A DNA stretch of 64,000 nucleotides from CAYJBH01 sp964369965 (GTDB lineage Bacteria > Bacillota > Clostridia > Oscillospirales > Ruminococcaceae): NCBI GenBank assembly GCA_964369965.1, contig CAYJGF010000001.1:1-64000 (forward strand), given 5' to 3'. The translations under genes and the position numbers were made by a program. The notes beneath the pieces were generated by a model. The model worked only from the letters and a program-made list of their open reading frames with translations. It was not told the origin of the DNA and ran no database searches. Positions 27,701 to 35,026 of this stretch are shown in pieces (the stretch's first letter is position 1; each line of letters opens with the position of its first letter).

Positions 27701-28434
27701 TTTTTATCAACGAGGGTCTGAACGACTTTCTCTCAAAACCCATTGAGCTTGGAAGATTAAACGAGATATTAAAACGCTGGTTGCCGGAAGATAAGTTGAT
27801 TTTTACGGAGAGTAGCGACAAAACCATGGATGACACCAATCCGCTAAATGTCACGGTGCGCGGTCTTGAACCGGAGCACGGGCTGGGTCTGCTCGGCGGC
27901 AATGTTGAGATGTATCTTGATATTTTGAAGATATTTCTCACCGATGGGGTTAAGCGAATAAAGGTCATTGAGGAGCTGTATAAAGACGGCAAAATCAGCG
28001 ACTTTAAAACGGAGGTTCACGCCATCAAAAGCGCCTGCGCCTCCATTGGTGCGCTCTCGCTCTCCGCAAAGGCGGCGGCGATGGAGCAGGCGGCGCAAGA
28101 GGGTGAAAAGGTTTATATCGACAACCATATTAAAAACTTTTTAGCCTCCTTTAACTGTATTTTAAACGGTTTAAAAGAGCATTTTAAATCGGATGAAACA
28201 ATGACGAGCGACGACAAACCGGTCGGAACAAAGGAAGAACTGAACTATGAAATCCCCGTGCTTGCCGAGGCAATTCGCTTTGTGAACATAGTGGAAATTG
28301 AGGCAATTCTGGATCGACTTTTCAGCCGAGAATGGCCCGTTGAAACCGCCGAGCTTTTGCAGGAAATAAAGGTGGCTATAGAGTCATACGACTATGACGG
28401 CGCAAGTGAGTTGTTGGAGCGATTTTCAAATTAA
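24775..28434 (+). CDS. Hybrid sensor histidine kinase (PAS-PAS-GAF-HK-REC-REC-HPt)
   Basis: A soluble phosphorelay protein of 1219 residues. Order by approximate residue: PAS 1 (15-130), PAS 2 (145-265; WDWDLELDTITYNQTYLDMV), coiled coil (268-300), GAF-like (310-500), HisKA with His near 527 (FLANMSHEIRTPMNAISGM), HATPase (630-750; NLLGNAIKFT, DTGVGI, GTGLGLAISKQLCEMMGG), a receiver-like domain without acceptor Asp (760-870), an intact receiver (885-1010; LIVDDNAVN, FMDHMMPEMDG), and an HPt domain with His near 1082 (EVHAIKSACASIGAL). A short helical tail follows. ATG 24787 is an alternative start. Its last codons and stop coincide with a MITE end (28423-28443). Confidence 0.93.
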   Translation: MGEIMDNLKLLPSGTLRRLISIAEIGSWVWNLSSGVVNYSAEYSQLLGYKPGELKSDVTAWENLVLPEDLTIANSKIDGCLSGNTPNYVAEFRMIKKDGTIIWAQDKGSVTEYDEEGKPFIFCGVLQDVTRLKNAELDLVEQQHLLNLAIEVAEFGMWDWDLELDTITYNQTYLDMVGYKSFDEFSTFDGWDNMNHPDDRQRARDMLDDYLSGKITKYECEIRVRHRDGHYIWVRDVGKIMSYDKAGKVKRVIGGHLNINRLKTSQNSLSEALDELEEYKNNLEQQIEIRSKTLIEQDRMLLTINKISQQLVSVESVGHIGDIIDSCLKELCSISDRNRIALWRNHMKDDTLFSKIIHSYSEVDTLGVDDLSGKIDGMNLSQLTDGVITNDKKQLLCQNLLNFAKHRYDIDCKKHMPTIFKCMQEERPLNTRVCDMLTVEKVYYALTNIKRIAVAPIYIKGAPWGFIIMDEDDDKRPFSEIEEYMLSLCGSMFANAIHRAEIDDELRQAHEEALLSSKAKSNFLANMSHEIRTPMNAISGMAEIILRESNGRGVAEYAHDIKTSCDNLLAIINDILDISKIESGKLDIVEKEYLLASMLNDVINLTRMRIGNKSLAFYTYIDSKLPFKVVGDEIRIKQILINLLGNAIKFTQSGHIGLRVSGEQLTGRCRLKFSVFDTGVGIKKTDISRLFEQFERVNTTKNRNIEGTGLGLAISKQLCEMMGGSIVVESVLGEGSIFTITVEHACIQYEPLARCENRRSVLIYEPREESSRSLCYTVENLGCECALCTNQSTLLENLTSLHFDYIFTPFMHLQKVLDLKDSLRLDIRVVVLSELNSVELASTLSQDIYSITLPADCLQVANVLNDTMVIGRGASRTVQFTAPGARVLIVDDNAVNLKVACGLMAPYKFETDTALSGLEAVGLVGRNDYDIVFMDHMMPEMDGIDATIAIRKLGEKYNSLPIIALTANAVVGAKELFINEGLNDFLSKPIELGRLNEILKRWLPEDKLIFTESSDKTMDDTNPLNVTVRGLEPEHGLGLLGGNVEMYLDILKIFLTDGVKRIKVIEELYKDGKISDFKTEVHAIKSACASIGALSLSAKAAAMEQAAQEGEKVYIDNHIKNFLASFNCILNGLKEHFKSDETMTSDDKPVGTKEELNYEIPVLAEAIRFVNIVEIEAILDRLFSREWPVETAELLQEIKVAIESYDYDGASELLERFSN

Positions 28435-28443
28435 TTGACTATA
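28423..28443. mobile_element. Solitary MITE terminal repeat at the 3' end of the hybrid kinase gene
   Basis: Twenty-one bases here are identical to the reverse complement of the left end of the full MITE at 8895-9055. They contain the codons for Phe-Ser-Asn and the TAA stop of the hybrid kinase gene. No second end lies at the expected distance, so this is a remnant or a solo end. Confidence 0.65.
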
Positions 28444-28536
28444 CTATAATTGCACAATAACCCAACTAATTTTGTAAAAAAAGGAAAAATTAATTCAAAA
28501 TACTTTCTTTTTTGTCGTATTTGTGTTAGCATATAA

Positions 28537-28611
28537 ATAGTCAATTAACTTAAACTCCACCACATCTTGGCGGCAAAAATTCCGTAGCGTTTTTCAAATT
28601 AATTTACTATA
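28537..28611. mobile_element. MITE-like element, internally deleted copy
   Basis: Both ends match the element at 8895-9055 in reverse orientation: TAGTCAATTAACTT and a following CTCCACCACATCTTGGCGGC at the left, GTAGCGTTTTTCAAATTAAT at the right (one mismatch in the end repeat). About 85 bp of the centre are missing. It lies between the hybrid kinase and the Na/Pi cotransporter gene; the rest of the 198-bp gap is AT-rich without a gene. Confidence 0.75.
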
Positions 28612-28632
28612 TATTCATAATATGAGGTTTGT

Positions 28633-30399
28633 ATGAGTTTTTTTAACGTGGTGAGCTTGTTTGGTGGGCTTGCACTGTTCTTGTTTGGTATGCAGACAAT
28701 GGCCGGCGGTCTTGAAAAACTTGCGGGCAATAAGCTCGAATCCATCTTGAAAAAACTAACGAGGACACCTGCCATTGCGGTGCTGTTTGGCGCACTGCTC
28801 ACCGCGGCGCTGCAAAGCTCTTCCGCCAGCACCGTCATGGTTGTCGGTCTTGTCAACAGTGGCATGATGCAGTTGGCGCAAGCAGTCGGTGTAATCATGG
28901 GTGCGAATATCGGCACCACCGTCACCGCACAGATACTCGCGCTGAGTGACCTTTCCTCCGACAACTTCTTTTTACAGCTCCTTAAACCGGCGACCATAGC
29001 CCCTGTGTTTGCCTTTATCGGTGCATTTTTGTTTATGTTTTCCGAGCGACCGCGCCGTCGTGATATCGGTCAGGCTTTAGTCGGTTTCGGTGTGCTCTTT
29101 ACCGGTATGTTCACCATGGAGGATGCGGTTCGCCCCCTGCGTGAGTCGGAGCTGTTTGTGCAGCTTTTCTCCACCCTATCAAACCCGATACTCGGTGTGC
29201 TCGCCGGTGCGCTTGTCACCGCCGTTATTCAGAGCAGCTCCGCCTCGGTCGGTATACTTCAGGCGCTCTCCACCACCGGCATAATCAGCTGGTCTACGGC
29301 AATACCTATCATACTCGGTCAAAACATCGGCACCTGTATCACCCCGATGATGGCATCTATCGGGGCAAACAAGGCGGCAAAGCGCAGTGCATTTTGCCAT
29401 CTCTACTTTAATATAATCGGCACCACTGTATTCCTGCTCGCGATATACGGTGCTAAGTTTGCCCTCGGCGGTCTATCTTTTTGGGAGGAAACAATATATC
29501 GCGCCGATATCGCTAACTTTCATACCGCCTTTAATGTGATTGTCACCCTCTTATTATTGCCCTTTACAAAACTGCTTGCAAAGCTCGCCACCAAAACCGT
29601 CAAGAGCGACCCCGAGGTGGTGGAAAAATCGTCTCTACCTATTCTGGACGAGCGTCTCCTCGGCACCCCTGCCGTCGCTATACAAAAAGCACAGGACAGC
29701 GTCGAATTGATGGCTACTCTTGCGCAAAACAATTTTAACAATGCGGTGTCTCTTATAAATTCATTTGATGTTGAAAAGTATAAATCCGTCAACGAGGTGG
29801 AGGAGACTATAGATAAATTAGAGGTCTCGGTAACAAACTTCCTCATAAAGATATCGCATCGTGAGATATCTTTAAAGGAAAGCAACCATATCTCCATGCT
29901 CATCGGCAGTATCTCCGATTTCGAGCGCATCGGTGACCATGCCGTCAACGTCGCCGAGTGGGCGGAAAACCTTGGCAAACGTGGTGTCTCATCCGGTGCT
30001 AAAGGCGAAATAGAGATTTTACGTGAGGCGGTCGATGAGAATTTAGGGTTTGCATTCACCGCTTTCGCCAACACCGATGTCAAAACAGCGCTCATGGTGG
30101 AGCCACTGGAAGAGACGGTGGATCATATCTGTGAAAAACTGCGCAACAAACATATTAAACGCCTTAAAAACGGCAAATGCTCCGTCGAGAGCGGACTCGT
30201 GTTCATGGAGATTTTGTCCAACCTCGAACGAATTTCCGACCATTGCAGTAATATAGCCAACAGGATATTATACCTTGAAAGCAATGACGAGAGTTTTGAC
30301 TATCACGACATGAAAAAGAGCATGAAGTCCAGCCTGATAGATCCACAAAAGATGAAAAATCTTTCGGAGTTTGAGGCAAAGTATCTATCCAAAATTTAA
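28633..30399 (+). CDS. Na+/phosphate cotransporter, NptA/PhoU-like fusion
   Basis: A 588-residue protein with an N-terminal duplicated Na/Pi-cotransporter domain and a C-terminal PhoU-like helical domain. Each half of the membrane domain has the QSSSAS motif: LQSSSASTVMVVGLVNSG near residue 62 and IQSSSASVGILQALSTTG near 200. The C-terminal part (about 340-560) has EETIDKLEVSVTNFLIKISH and FERIGDHAVNVAEWAENLG, typical of PhoU. It probably imports phosphate with Na+. The ATG follows a GAGG at about 28623. Downstream, the nucleotidyltransferase gene is 18 bp away and may be co-transcribed. Confidence 0.92.
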   Translation: MSFFNVVSLFGGLALFLFGMQTMAGGLEKLAGNKLESILKKLTRTPAIAVLFGALLTAALQSSSASTVMVVGLVNSGMMQLAQAVGVIMGANIGTTVTAQILALSDLSSDNFFLQLLKPATIAPVFAFIGAFLFMFSERPRRRDIGQALVGFGVLFTGMFTMEDAVRPLRESELFVQLFSTLSNPILGVLAGALVTAVIQSSSASVGILQALSTTGIISWSTAIPIILGQNIGTCITPMMASIGANKAAKRSAFCHLYFNIIGTTVFLLAIYGAKFALGGLSFWEETIYRADIANFHTAFNVIVTLLLLPFTKLLAKLATKTVKSDPEVVEKSSLPILDERLLGTPAVAIQKAQDSVELMATLAQNNFNNAVSLINSFDVEKYKSVNEVEETIDKLEVSVTNFLIKISHREISLKESNHISMLIGSISDFERIGDHAVNVAEWAENLGKRGVSSGAKGEIEILREAVDENLGFAFTAFANTDVKTALMVEPLEETVDHICEKLRNKHIKRLKNGKCSVESGLVFMEILSNLERISDHCSNIANRILYLESNDESFDYHDMKKSMKSSLIDPQKMKNLSEFEAKYLSKI

Positions 30400-30417
30400 C
30401 GAGGTATTTTATATTTC

Positions 30418-31026
30418 ATGTTCAATGACAGCGGTGTTGTACTATTAGCGGCGGGCAAAGGTCTCAGGTTCGGTACCAACAAACTACTGGAGGATGTTGG
30501 CGGCAAACCTCTGTGTTACTATGCAATGTCGGCTTTAAAACGCTCGGGGTTGCCCGGCATAGTTGTATACGAGCATGAGGGTGTGCGCGATATTGCCCGT
30601 GAGCTCGGACTTGCTACGACAATCACCTCTATTCAAAGCCTCGGTCAAGGCTCCAGCATAAAAACAGGCTCTCAAAAATTTTGGTATCGACGCTCCATCA
30701 TGGTTATGGTTGCAGACCAACCACTTATCAAACCAAAGACACTAACAGAGCTAAACGAGCATTTTAAGTCCACAAAATCGGACAAAATTTTAACCTGCCA
30801 CATCAGCGGCAGGCGGTGCGCCCCCATCATCTTTGGCAGGCGGTTTTATAAAGAGCTTTTTAAACTAAACGGTGATATCGGCGCACGGGACATACTCTTT
30901 AGATATCCCGACTGTATCGAGTTGTATGAGTTGACCGACGAGCAGGAGGCACTGGATATCGACACCAAAGAGCAACTCAAAGATTTGAGAGATCAAATGG
31001 TGTTTCCTGATACACATAATAGTTGA
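30418..31026 (+). CDS. MobA/MocA-like nucleotidyltransferase
   Basis: A 202-residue NTP-transferase-like protein of the MobA/MocA type. The N-terminal nucleotide-binding motif is VVLLAAGKGLRFGTNKLLED (about residues 7-26), QSLGQGSSIKTG follows near 70-85, and MVMVADQPLIKPKTLTEL near 100 contains the metal-binding Asp. GGKPLCYYAMSALKRSG fits the family. MocA and relatives transfer CMP to molybdopterin; no other molybdenum-cofactor or molybdoenzyme gene is in the window, so the substrate is open. Its last 50 bp overlap the 3' end of the convergent metA gene. Confidence 0.82.
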   Translation: MFNDSGVVLLAAGKGLRFGTNKLLEDVGGKPLCYYAMSALKRSGLPGIVVYEHEGVRDIARELGLATTITSIQSLGQGSSIKTGSQKFWYRRSIMVMVADQPLIKPKTLTELNEHFKSTKSDKILTCHISGRRCAPIIFGRRFYKELFKLNGDIGARDILFRYPDCIELYELTDEQEALDIDTKEQLKDLRDQMVFPDTHNS

Positions 31027-31891
31027 GCCAGTTCGCGTATAGCAGATTTGCATGGGACCTCCAGCTGAAAAGCGGAGGTTCTTTTATATCATCGTTCGGG
31101 AAATAGGAGTAGGGTATTTCGGGGTTTTTACCTGCCCGTGTGTCGCGCAGATACTCATTTTTAAGCGTCTCGCGGTCATACTCCGGATGACCTGTCACAT
31201 AGAAGCGACGGTGCTTTATATCCTCCGCAAGATAAAGACCGGCGGTGGGGGAGACGGCGAGTATTTTAAGCTCGCTCGTCGCCTTGATAGCCTCCATATC
31301 GACGGTGGTGTATCGTGAGTGCGGTGCCCAAAAACAATCGTCAAATCCCCTCATCAGCGGATGGTGAGTGTCGGTCATTACATGCGCATAAATGCCGGAA
31401 AGTTTTTTATCGAGAGGAGTTTTCTCTATTCCAAATCGGTGATAAAGCCCTGCCTGTGCCGCCCAACAGATATGCATGACCGAAAAGACATTTTTCATGG
31501 ACCAGTCCATTATCTCACAGATCTCCTGCCAATAGTCCACCGCCTCAAACGGCAGATGTTCTACCGGTGCACCGGTGATAATCATGCCGTCATAACGCTG
31601 GTTTTTGACGTTGTCGAAATGGCGATAAAACTGTGCAAGATGTGCGCTCGGCGTATTTTTCGGAGTATAGCTTTTAAGCCCGAGCAACTCCACCTCCACC
31701 TGTATTGCAGTGTTGGAGAGCAGGCGTAATAGTTGCACCTCCGTTTCGATTTTTTTTGGCATGAGGTTAAGTATCAATATTTTTAGTGGGCGAATTTCCT
31801 GCTGTTCGGCGCGTGTCTCTTTCAAGGCAAAGATATTTTCATTTGCCAGTGTCTTTAATGCCGGCAATTTATTCGGTATTCTAATCGGCAT
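30977..31891 (-). CDS. metA: Homoserine O-acyltransferase (probably acetyltransferase)
   Basis: A 304-residue MetA that activates homoserine for methionine synthesis. It has the start MPIRIPNKLPA, the nucleophile Cys in VMHICWAAQAGLYH, and the His/Glu of the triad in TGHPEYDRE. The specificity position in TGAPVEHLPFEAVDYW is Glu; in the MetA family Glu there goes with acetyl-CoA and Gly with succinyl-CoA, so acetylation is predicted. The ATG has AGGAG just upstream and lies 8 bp after the S41-like gene's stop. The C-terminal 16 codons overlap the nucleotidyltransferase gene on the other strand. Confidence 0.95.
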   Translation of the reverse strand: MPIRIPNKLPALKTLANENIFALKETRAEQQEIRPLKILILNLMPKKIETEVQLLRLLSNTAIQVEVELLGLKSYTPKNTPSAHLAQFYRHFDNVKNQRYDGMIITGAPVEHLPFEAVDYWQEICEIMDWSMKNVFSVMHICWAAQAGLYHRFGIEKTPLDKKLSGIYAHVMTDTHHPLMRGFDDCFWAPHSRYTTVDMEAIKATSELKILAVSPTAGLYLAEDIKHRRFYVTGHPEYDRETLKNEYLRDTRAGKNPEIPYSYFPNDDIKEPPLFSWRSHANLLYANWLNYYVYQETPFDLSNL

Positions 31892-31898
31892 ATTGCTC

Positions 31899-33332
31899 CT
31901 ATTCCTCTACATCAGATGAACTTGCAGAATCACTCGAGGCGTCCGCCTCGGAGTCATCCGCCTCGCTGTCGGATGTTTCGGTGTCACTTGTCTCGGTGCT
32001 TTCCGTGTCGCTCTCGTTGTCGGTTTCGTCCGTAGGCTCCAACTCCACTGTCGGGACATCGTCGACGGTGCTACCGATAAGGTCGTCCGGTATGGTAAGT
32101 TGCTCCTCCGGGGTGAGTTCGATACCCTCCTCCACCTTAAGTGTGTTGAGCATTTCGACCGCCTTTAGATATTGAGGGTCGTCACCGAATGTGAGGTTAT
32201 AGGAATAAAGCTCCTGCTCTGCCGTCAAAAGAACCTCAAAGTCGAGCGGCACACCGGTCTCGGCGTAGTTACCGCTGATGTTAGGGACAATATTCGCGAC
32301 AGTCATTTCTATAGCACTGCCGTCCGACAGCTGAAAAATCTCCGACACACTGGATAGACCTGCCGTCGTCTCACCTACGACCCTCGCCCCTGCAAAGTCG
32401 CGCAATGTAATGGCGAGAAGTTCCGGTGCGCCAACCGTAGTGCTGTCCACCAACACCACTATAGGCATTTCGATAGCGGCGTCGTTGTTAACATAAATCT
32501 GCTCGGTTGTCTCATCGGCGTACTGCAATGTAGCAATATCACCGGCCGGCAGAAAGATATCGGCAACACGAGCCAAATTATCCATGCTGGTCTGGGTTAC
32601 GCCGCGCAAATCGAGTACAATGCCGGTAGAACCCTCGTTGCGCAAGCTGTTGATGGCATAGTCCAGCTCGCTTGCAAGTGTCTCATTAAACTGCAAGACA
32701 TTGATATAACCGGTTGCCTGGGAGTTGGCGGTGAATTCGATGGTCGGGCGGGTATAGCTACGTCGATGCAGGACGGTAGTCTTATCCTCTGTGGCACCGC
32801 TCGGTTGCCATATTATTTCCACCTCGCTGCCCTGAGCACCGCGCATCAATGCATTGACAGTGTCGATGGGGATACCACGCAGGTCGGTGCCGCCAATATT
32901 TTTTATAACACTGCCGACGTCCATCGCCGCCTCTGCCGCAGGGGACTCCTGAACGACACGGATTACACGCATATACCCTGTCGCATCGACGGCTACGTCA
33001 ACACCGATACCTATAATCTCACCGGTTCGCAGCGCAAGATATTCCGCGTACTGACCTGTTGTGTAGTACCTTGCATAGTTGTCGGATATGCCGACCATAT
33101 AACCGGTAGAAAGGGCATCCATCAACAGTTGCTCGTTTATTTCAGCGAAATTGTTGTTGCGAACCACGCGGTCAAGCTCACTGAGTTTCGAGAACATATT
33201 CTCCCTCTCGGTAACCGCCTCGACGGTGGAGTTGAATATGTTCATAGCAACCAGCATGGTCACAGATACGGTCGCGGTCATTGCGAGCAGGGTTATCGTT
33301 ATAGCAAAACCTATCGGTATTTTTTTTGTCAT
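31899..33332 (-). CDS. S41-family (CtpA/CtpB-like) protein, catalytically degenerate
   Basis: A 477-residue membrane-anchored protein with the layout of a C-terminal processing peptidase: signal anchor (about 8-30), helical region (40-95), PDZ domain (about 100-185; GEIIGIGVDVAVDATGYMRV, ESPAAEAAMDVGSVI), and the S41 core (195-375). The catalytic residues are not there. The loop that normally reads GSASASE is TTVGAPE (Ser replaced by Gly), and GKGxxQ after GETT is AGLSSVS (Lys replaced by Leu, Gln by Ser). The tail (about 410-477) is rich in Glu, Asp, Ser and Thr. The gene lies in the ftsE-ftsX-M23 cluster, where an active ctpB-like gene often sits. I predict a pseudoprotease with a scaffolding role. 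Confidence 0.88.
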   Translation of the reverse strand: MTKKIPIGFAITITLLAMTATVSVTMLVAMNIFNSTVEAVTERENMFSKLSELDRVVRNNNFAEINEQLLMDALSTGYMVGISDNYARYYTTGQYAEYLALRTGEIIGIGVDVAVDATGYMRVIRVVQESPAAEAAMDVGSVIKNIGGTDLRGIPIDTVNALMRGAQGSEVEIIWQPSGATEDKTTVLHRRSYTRPTIEFTANSQATGYINVLQFNETLASELDYAINSLRNEGSTGIVLDLRGVTQTSMDNLARVADIFLPAGDIATLQYADETTEQIYVNNDAAIEMPIVVLVDSTTVGAPELLAITLRDFAGARVVGETTAGLSSVSEIFQLSDGSAIEMTVANIVPNISGNYAETGVPLDFEVLLTAEQELYSYNLTFGDDPQYLKAVEMLNTLKVEEGIELTPEEQLTIPDDLIGSTVDDVPTVELEPTDETDNESDTESTETSDTETSDSEADDSEADASSDSASSSDVEE

Positions 33333-33424
33333 CTAAAGTTTGTATCCTTTCGGAATGATTTTTATAATCAATTGATTATAGCGTATAAATGATGTGAAAT
33401 TTGTCGGAAGGTAATTTTTTGGGC

Positions 33425-33835
33425 AAATAACTAAAGGTTAATGGTGATTGAACGGCTTCGCCTTTTTATATGGAATGCATTGTGTGCATTTCGAATAACG
33501 ATTATCGGTATCAACCGTTCGGGACGTCGAGGACGCCGTCCCCTACAGGCTGCATTGGTGTTGCGGTGATGTTGTAGGGCAAGGACTCTGCTCTTGCCGA
33601 TATGTTTGGGGGAACATTACGGTCGGGAGGAGCAGAGCCCTTCCCCTAAAACACTATCGGTGGTTTTTCCGACAAAGGCGGACGACCAAAGGTCGCCCCT
33701 ACAACACAATCGGAGGTTTTTCCGGCAAAGGCGGACGACCAAAGGTCGCCCCTACAACCACAATCGCAGTAAATTTCAGCTAATAGCCATTCACCCTTAA
33801 CCATTAGTCTTTAGTCCAAAACAGTCCTTAGCCTA
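33425..33835. repeat. Gene-free region with dispersed and tandem repeats
   Basis: About 410 bp between the S41-like gene's promoter side and the M23 gene hold no gene. It contains ACGGCTTCGCCTTTTTATA and AACGATTATCGGTA (words shared with the repeats at 10095 and 23511), a palindrome around GGCAAGGACTCTGCTCTTGCC, and two tandem units at 33656-33759. The 3' side ends with AT-rich sequence. It separates the M23/ftsX/ftsE genes from the S41-like and metA genes, so the latter two may have their own promoter. Confidence 0.6.
33656..33759. repeat. Two tandem 53-bp units
   Basis: The unit with GGTTTTTCCG, CAAAGGCGGACGACCAAAGG and TCGCCCCTACAAC occurs twice with a 53-bp period; the two copies differ at only a few positions. 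Within each unit GGACGACC and GGTCGCCC form a small palindrome. Confidence 0.85.
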
Positions 33836-33840
33836 TAAAA

Positions 33841-35022
33841 TCATCTCTTCAAATAAGGTTCCGGATTGACCATCTCGCCGTTGAGTCTTATCTCAAAGTG
33901 TAGGTGAGGGCCGGTGGAGTTGCCGGTGGAGCCGACCGTCGCAATCTGTTGTCCTTTGGTGACTACATCGCCTTTGGCAACACTAAGGCTGCTACAATGT
34001 CCGTATAATGTCAACTGGTTTCCGCCGTGGTCGAGTATAAGGTAGTTGCCGTATCCGACGTTGCTCCAAGATGTAAGGGAGACTATACCGTCGTTCGCCG
34101 CCACAATGGGGTGACCGTCAATACTTGCAAGTTCACCGCGTGCAATGTCAATGCCGGTGTGATAGTCTGCGACACCATACAGTGTACGCCAACCGAAATA
34201 GCTGGAAATATAATAGGAGCTTGGCACCGGCCAACCGTATTCACCGCCGACATACACGCCGGTACTGCTGGCGTTAGCCTGACGAATTGCCTCCTCATAG
34301 CTCTCTCTCGCCGCGACATACTGTTCATAAATAATCTCTTCCTGAACCTGCGCCGCCGCCTTGTCCGCCTCTATCTGGTCGATGGTGTCGTTCGCCACCT
34401 GCCATACCGACGCATAGTTTGCCTCCGCCTCGGCGAGTTGACGCTCCTGCTCCTCCAAATCGAGCAGCTGTGTGGCGAGTGCCTCCTCCTGTAGCTCAAG
34501 TGATTTGTAGGCGGCGTCCATCTCGTCTATCAAGAGGTTATCCGCCTCGGCAACGCGCGCCGCCGCATCCGCCGCTGTCAAAAACTCCGAGAAAGTATTG
34601 GCGGAGAGTATGGTGGACATAACGCCGGAATCGCGAGTGATATACATGGAGCGCAGACGGTCGGCGAGCAGTTCCTCGGAATTTGCGATGTCACGTAGTT
34701 GCGCGTCAATTTCCTGTTGTTTGCTCGCAATCTCCTCCCTTTTATCGGTCATCTGATCAAGGAGGATTGCGGTCTGGTCCGCTATTATTGCGAGCTGCTG
34801 TGTTGCATTTGCCGCGACCGACTCCTGCCCTGCCTGATCGGACTCGAGTTGCTCCATCTGAGCTTCCAGTGCATCAAGTTGTGCACTGAGGTCCTCCATT
34901 TCACTCTTTTTATCGTCGAGGTCGCTCGCCGACGCATCAAAGGATAAAAGAGGTAAAAGCAGTGCCGCAAATACCATTATACATATCGAGATTGCCCCGA
35001 TACGAATTTTTAAGTTTGTCAT
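33841..35022 (-). CDS. M23 family peptidoglycan endopeptidase with coiled-coil (EnvC-like)
   Basis: A 393-residue secreted peptidoglycan hydrolase. After a signal peptide (about 1-33) comes a long coiled coil (about 35-260) rich in Glu, Gln, Leu and Ala, as in EnvC/PcsB-type FtsX partners. The M23 domain (about 275-393) has all zinc and catalytic residues: HTGIDIA, LYGHCSSL and HLHFE. The gene is 4 bp after ftsX on the same strand. FtsX relatives recruit and activate such enzymes through the coiled coil, so this is the likely effector of FtsEX at the septum. Confidence 0.93.
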   Translation of the reverse strand: MTNLKIRIGAISICIMVFAALLLPLLSFDASASDLDDKKSEMEDLSAQLDALEAQMEQLESDQAGQESVAANATQQLAIIADQTAILLDQMTDKREEIASKQQEIDAQLRDIANSEELLADRLRSMYITRDSGVMSTILSANTFSEFLTAADAAARVAEADNLLIDEMDAAYKSLELQEEALATQLLDLEEQERQLAEAEANYASVWQVANDTIDQIEADKAAAQVQEEIIYEQYVAARESYEEAIRQANASSTGVYVGGEYGWPVPSSYYISSYFGWRTLYGVADYHTGIDIARGELASIDGHPIVAANDGIVSLTSWSNVGYGNYLILDHGGNQLTLYGHCSSLSVAKGDVVTKGQQIATVGSTGNSTGPHLHFEIRLNGEMVNPEPYLKR

Positions 35023-35026
35023 AAAT

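Noticed and set aside
33656..33759. CRISPR-like repeat-spacer arrangement
   Set aside because: There are only two contiguous units without unique spacers; it is a tandem duplication.
33594..33800. 68-codon open frame in the repeat region
   Set aside because: It consists of the repeated units read through; no ribosome site and no conserved-looking protein.
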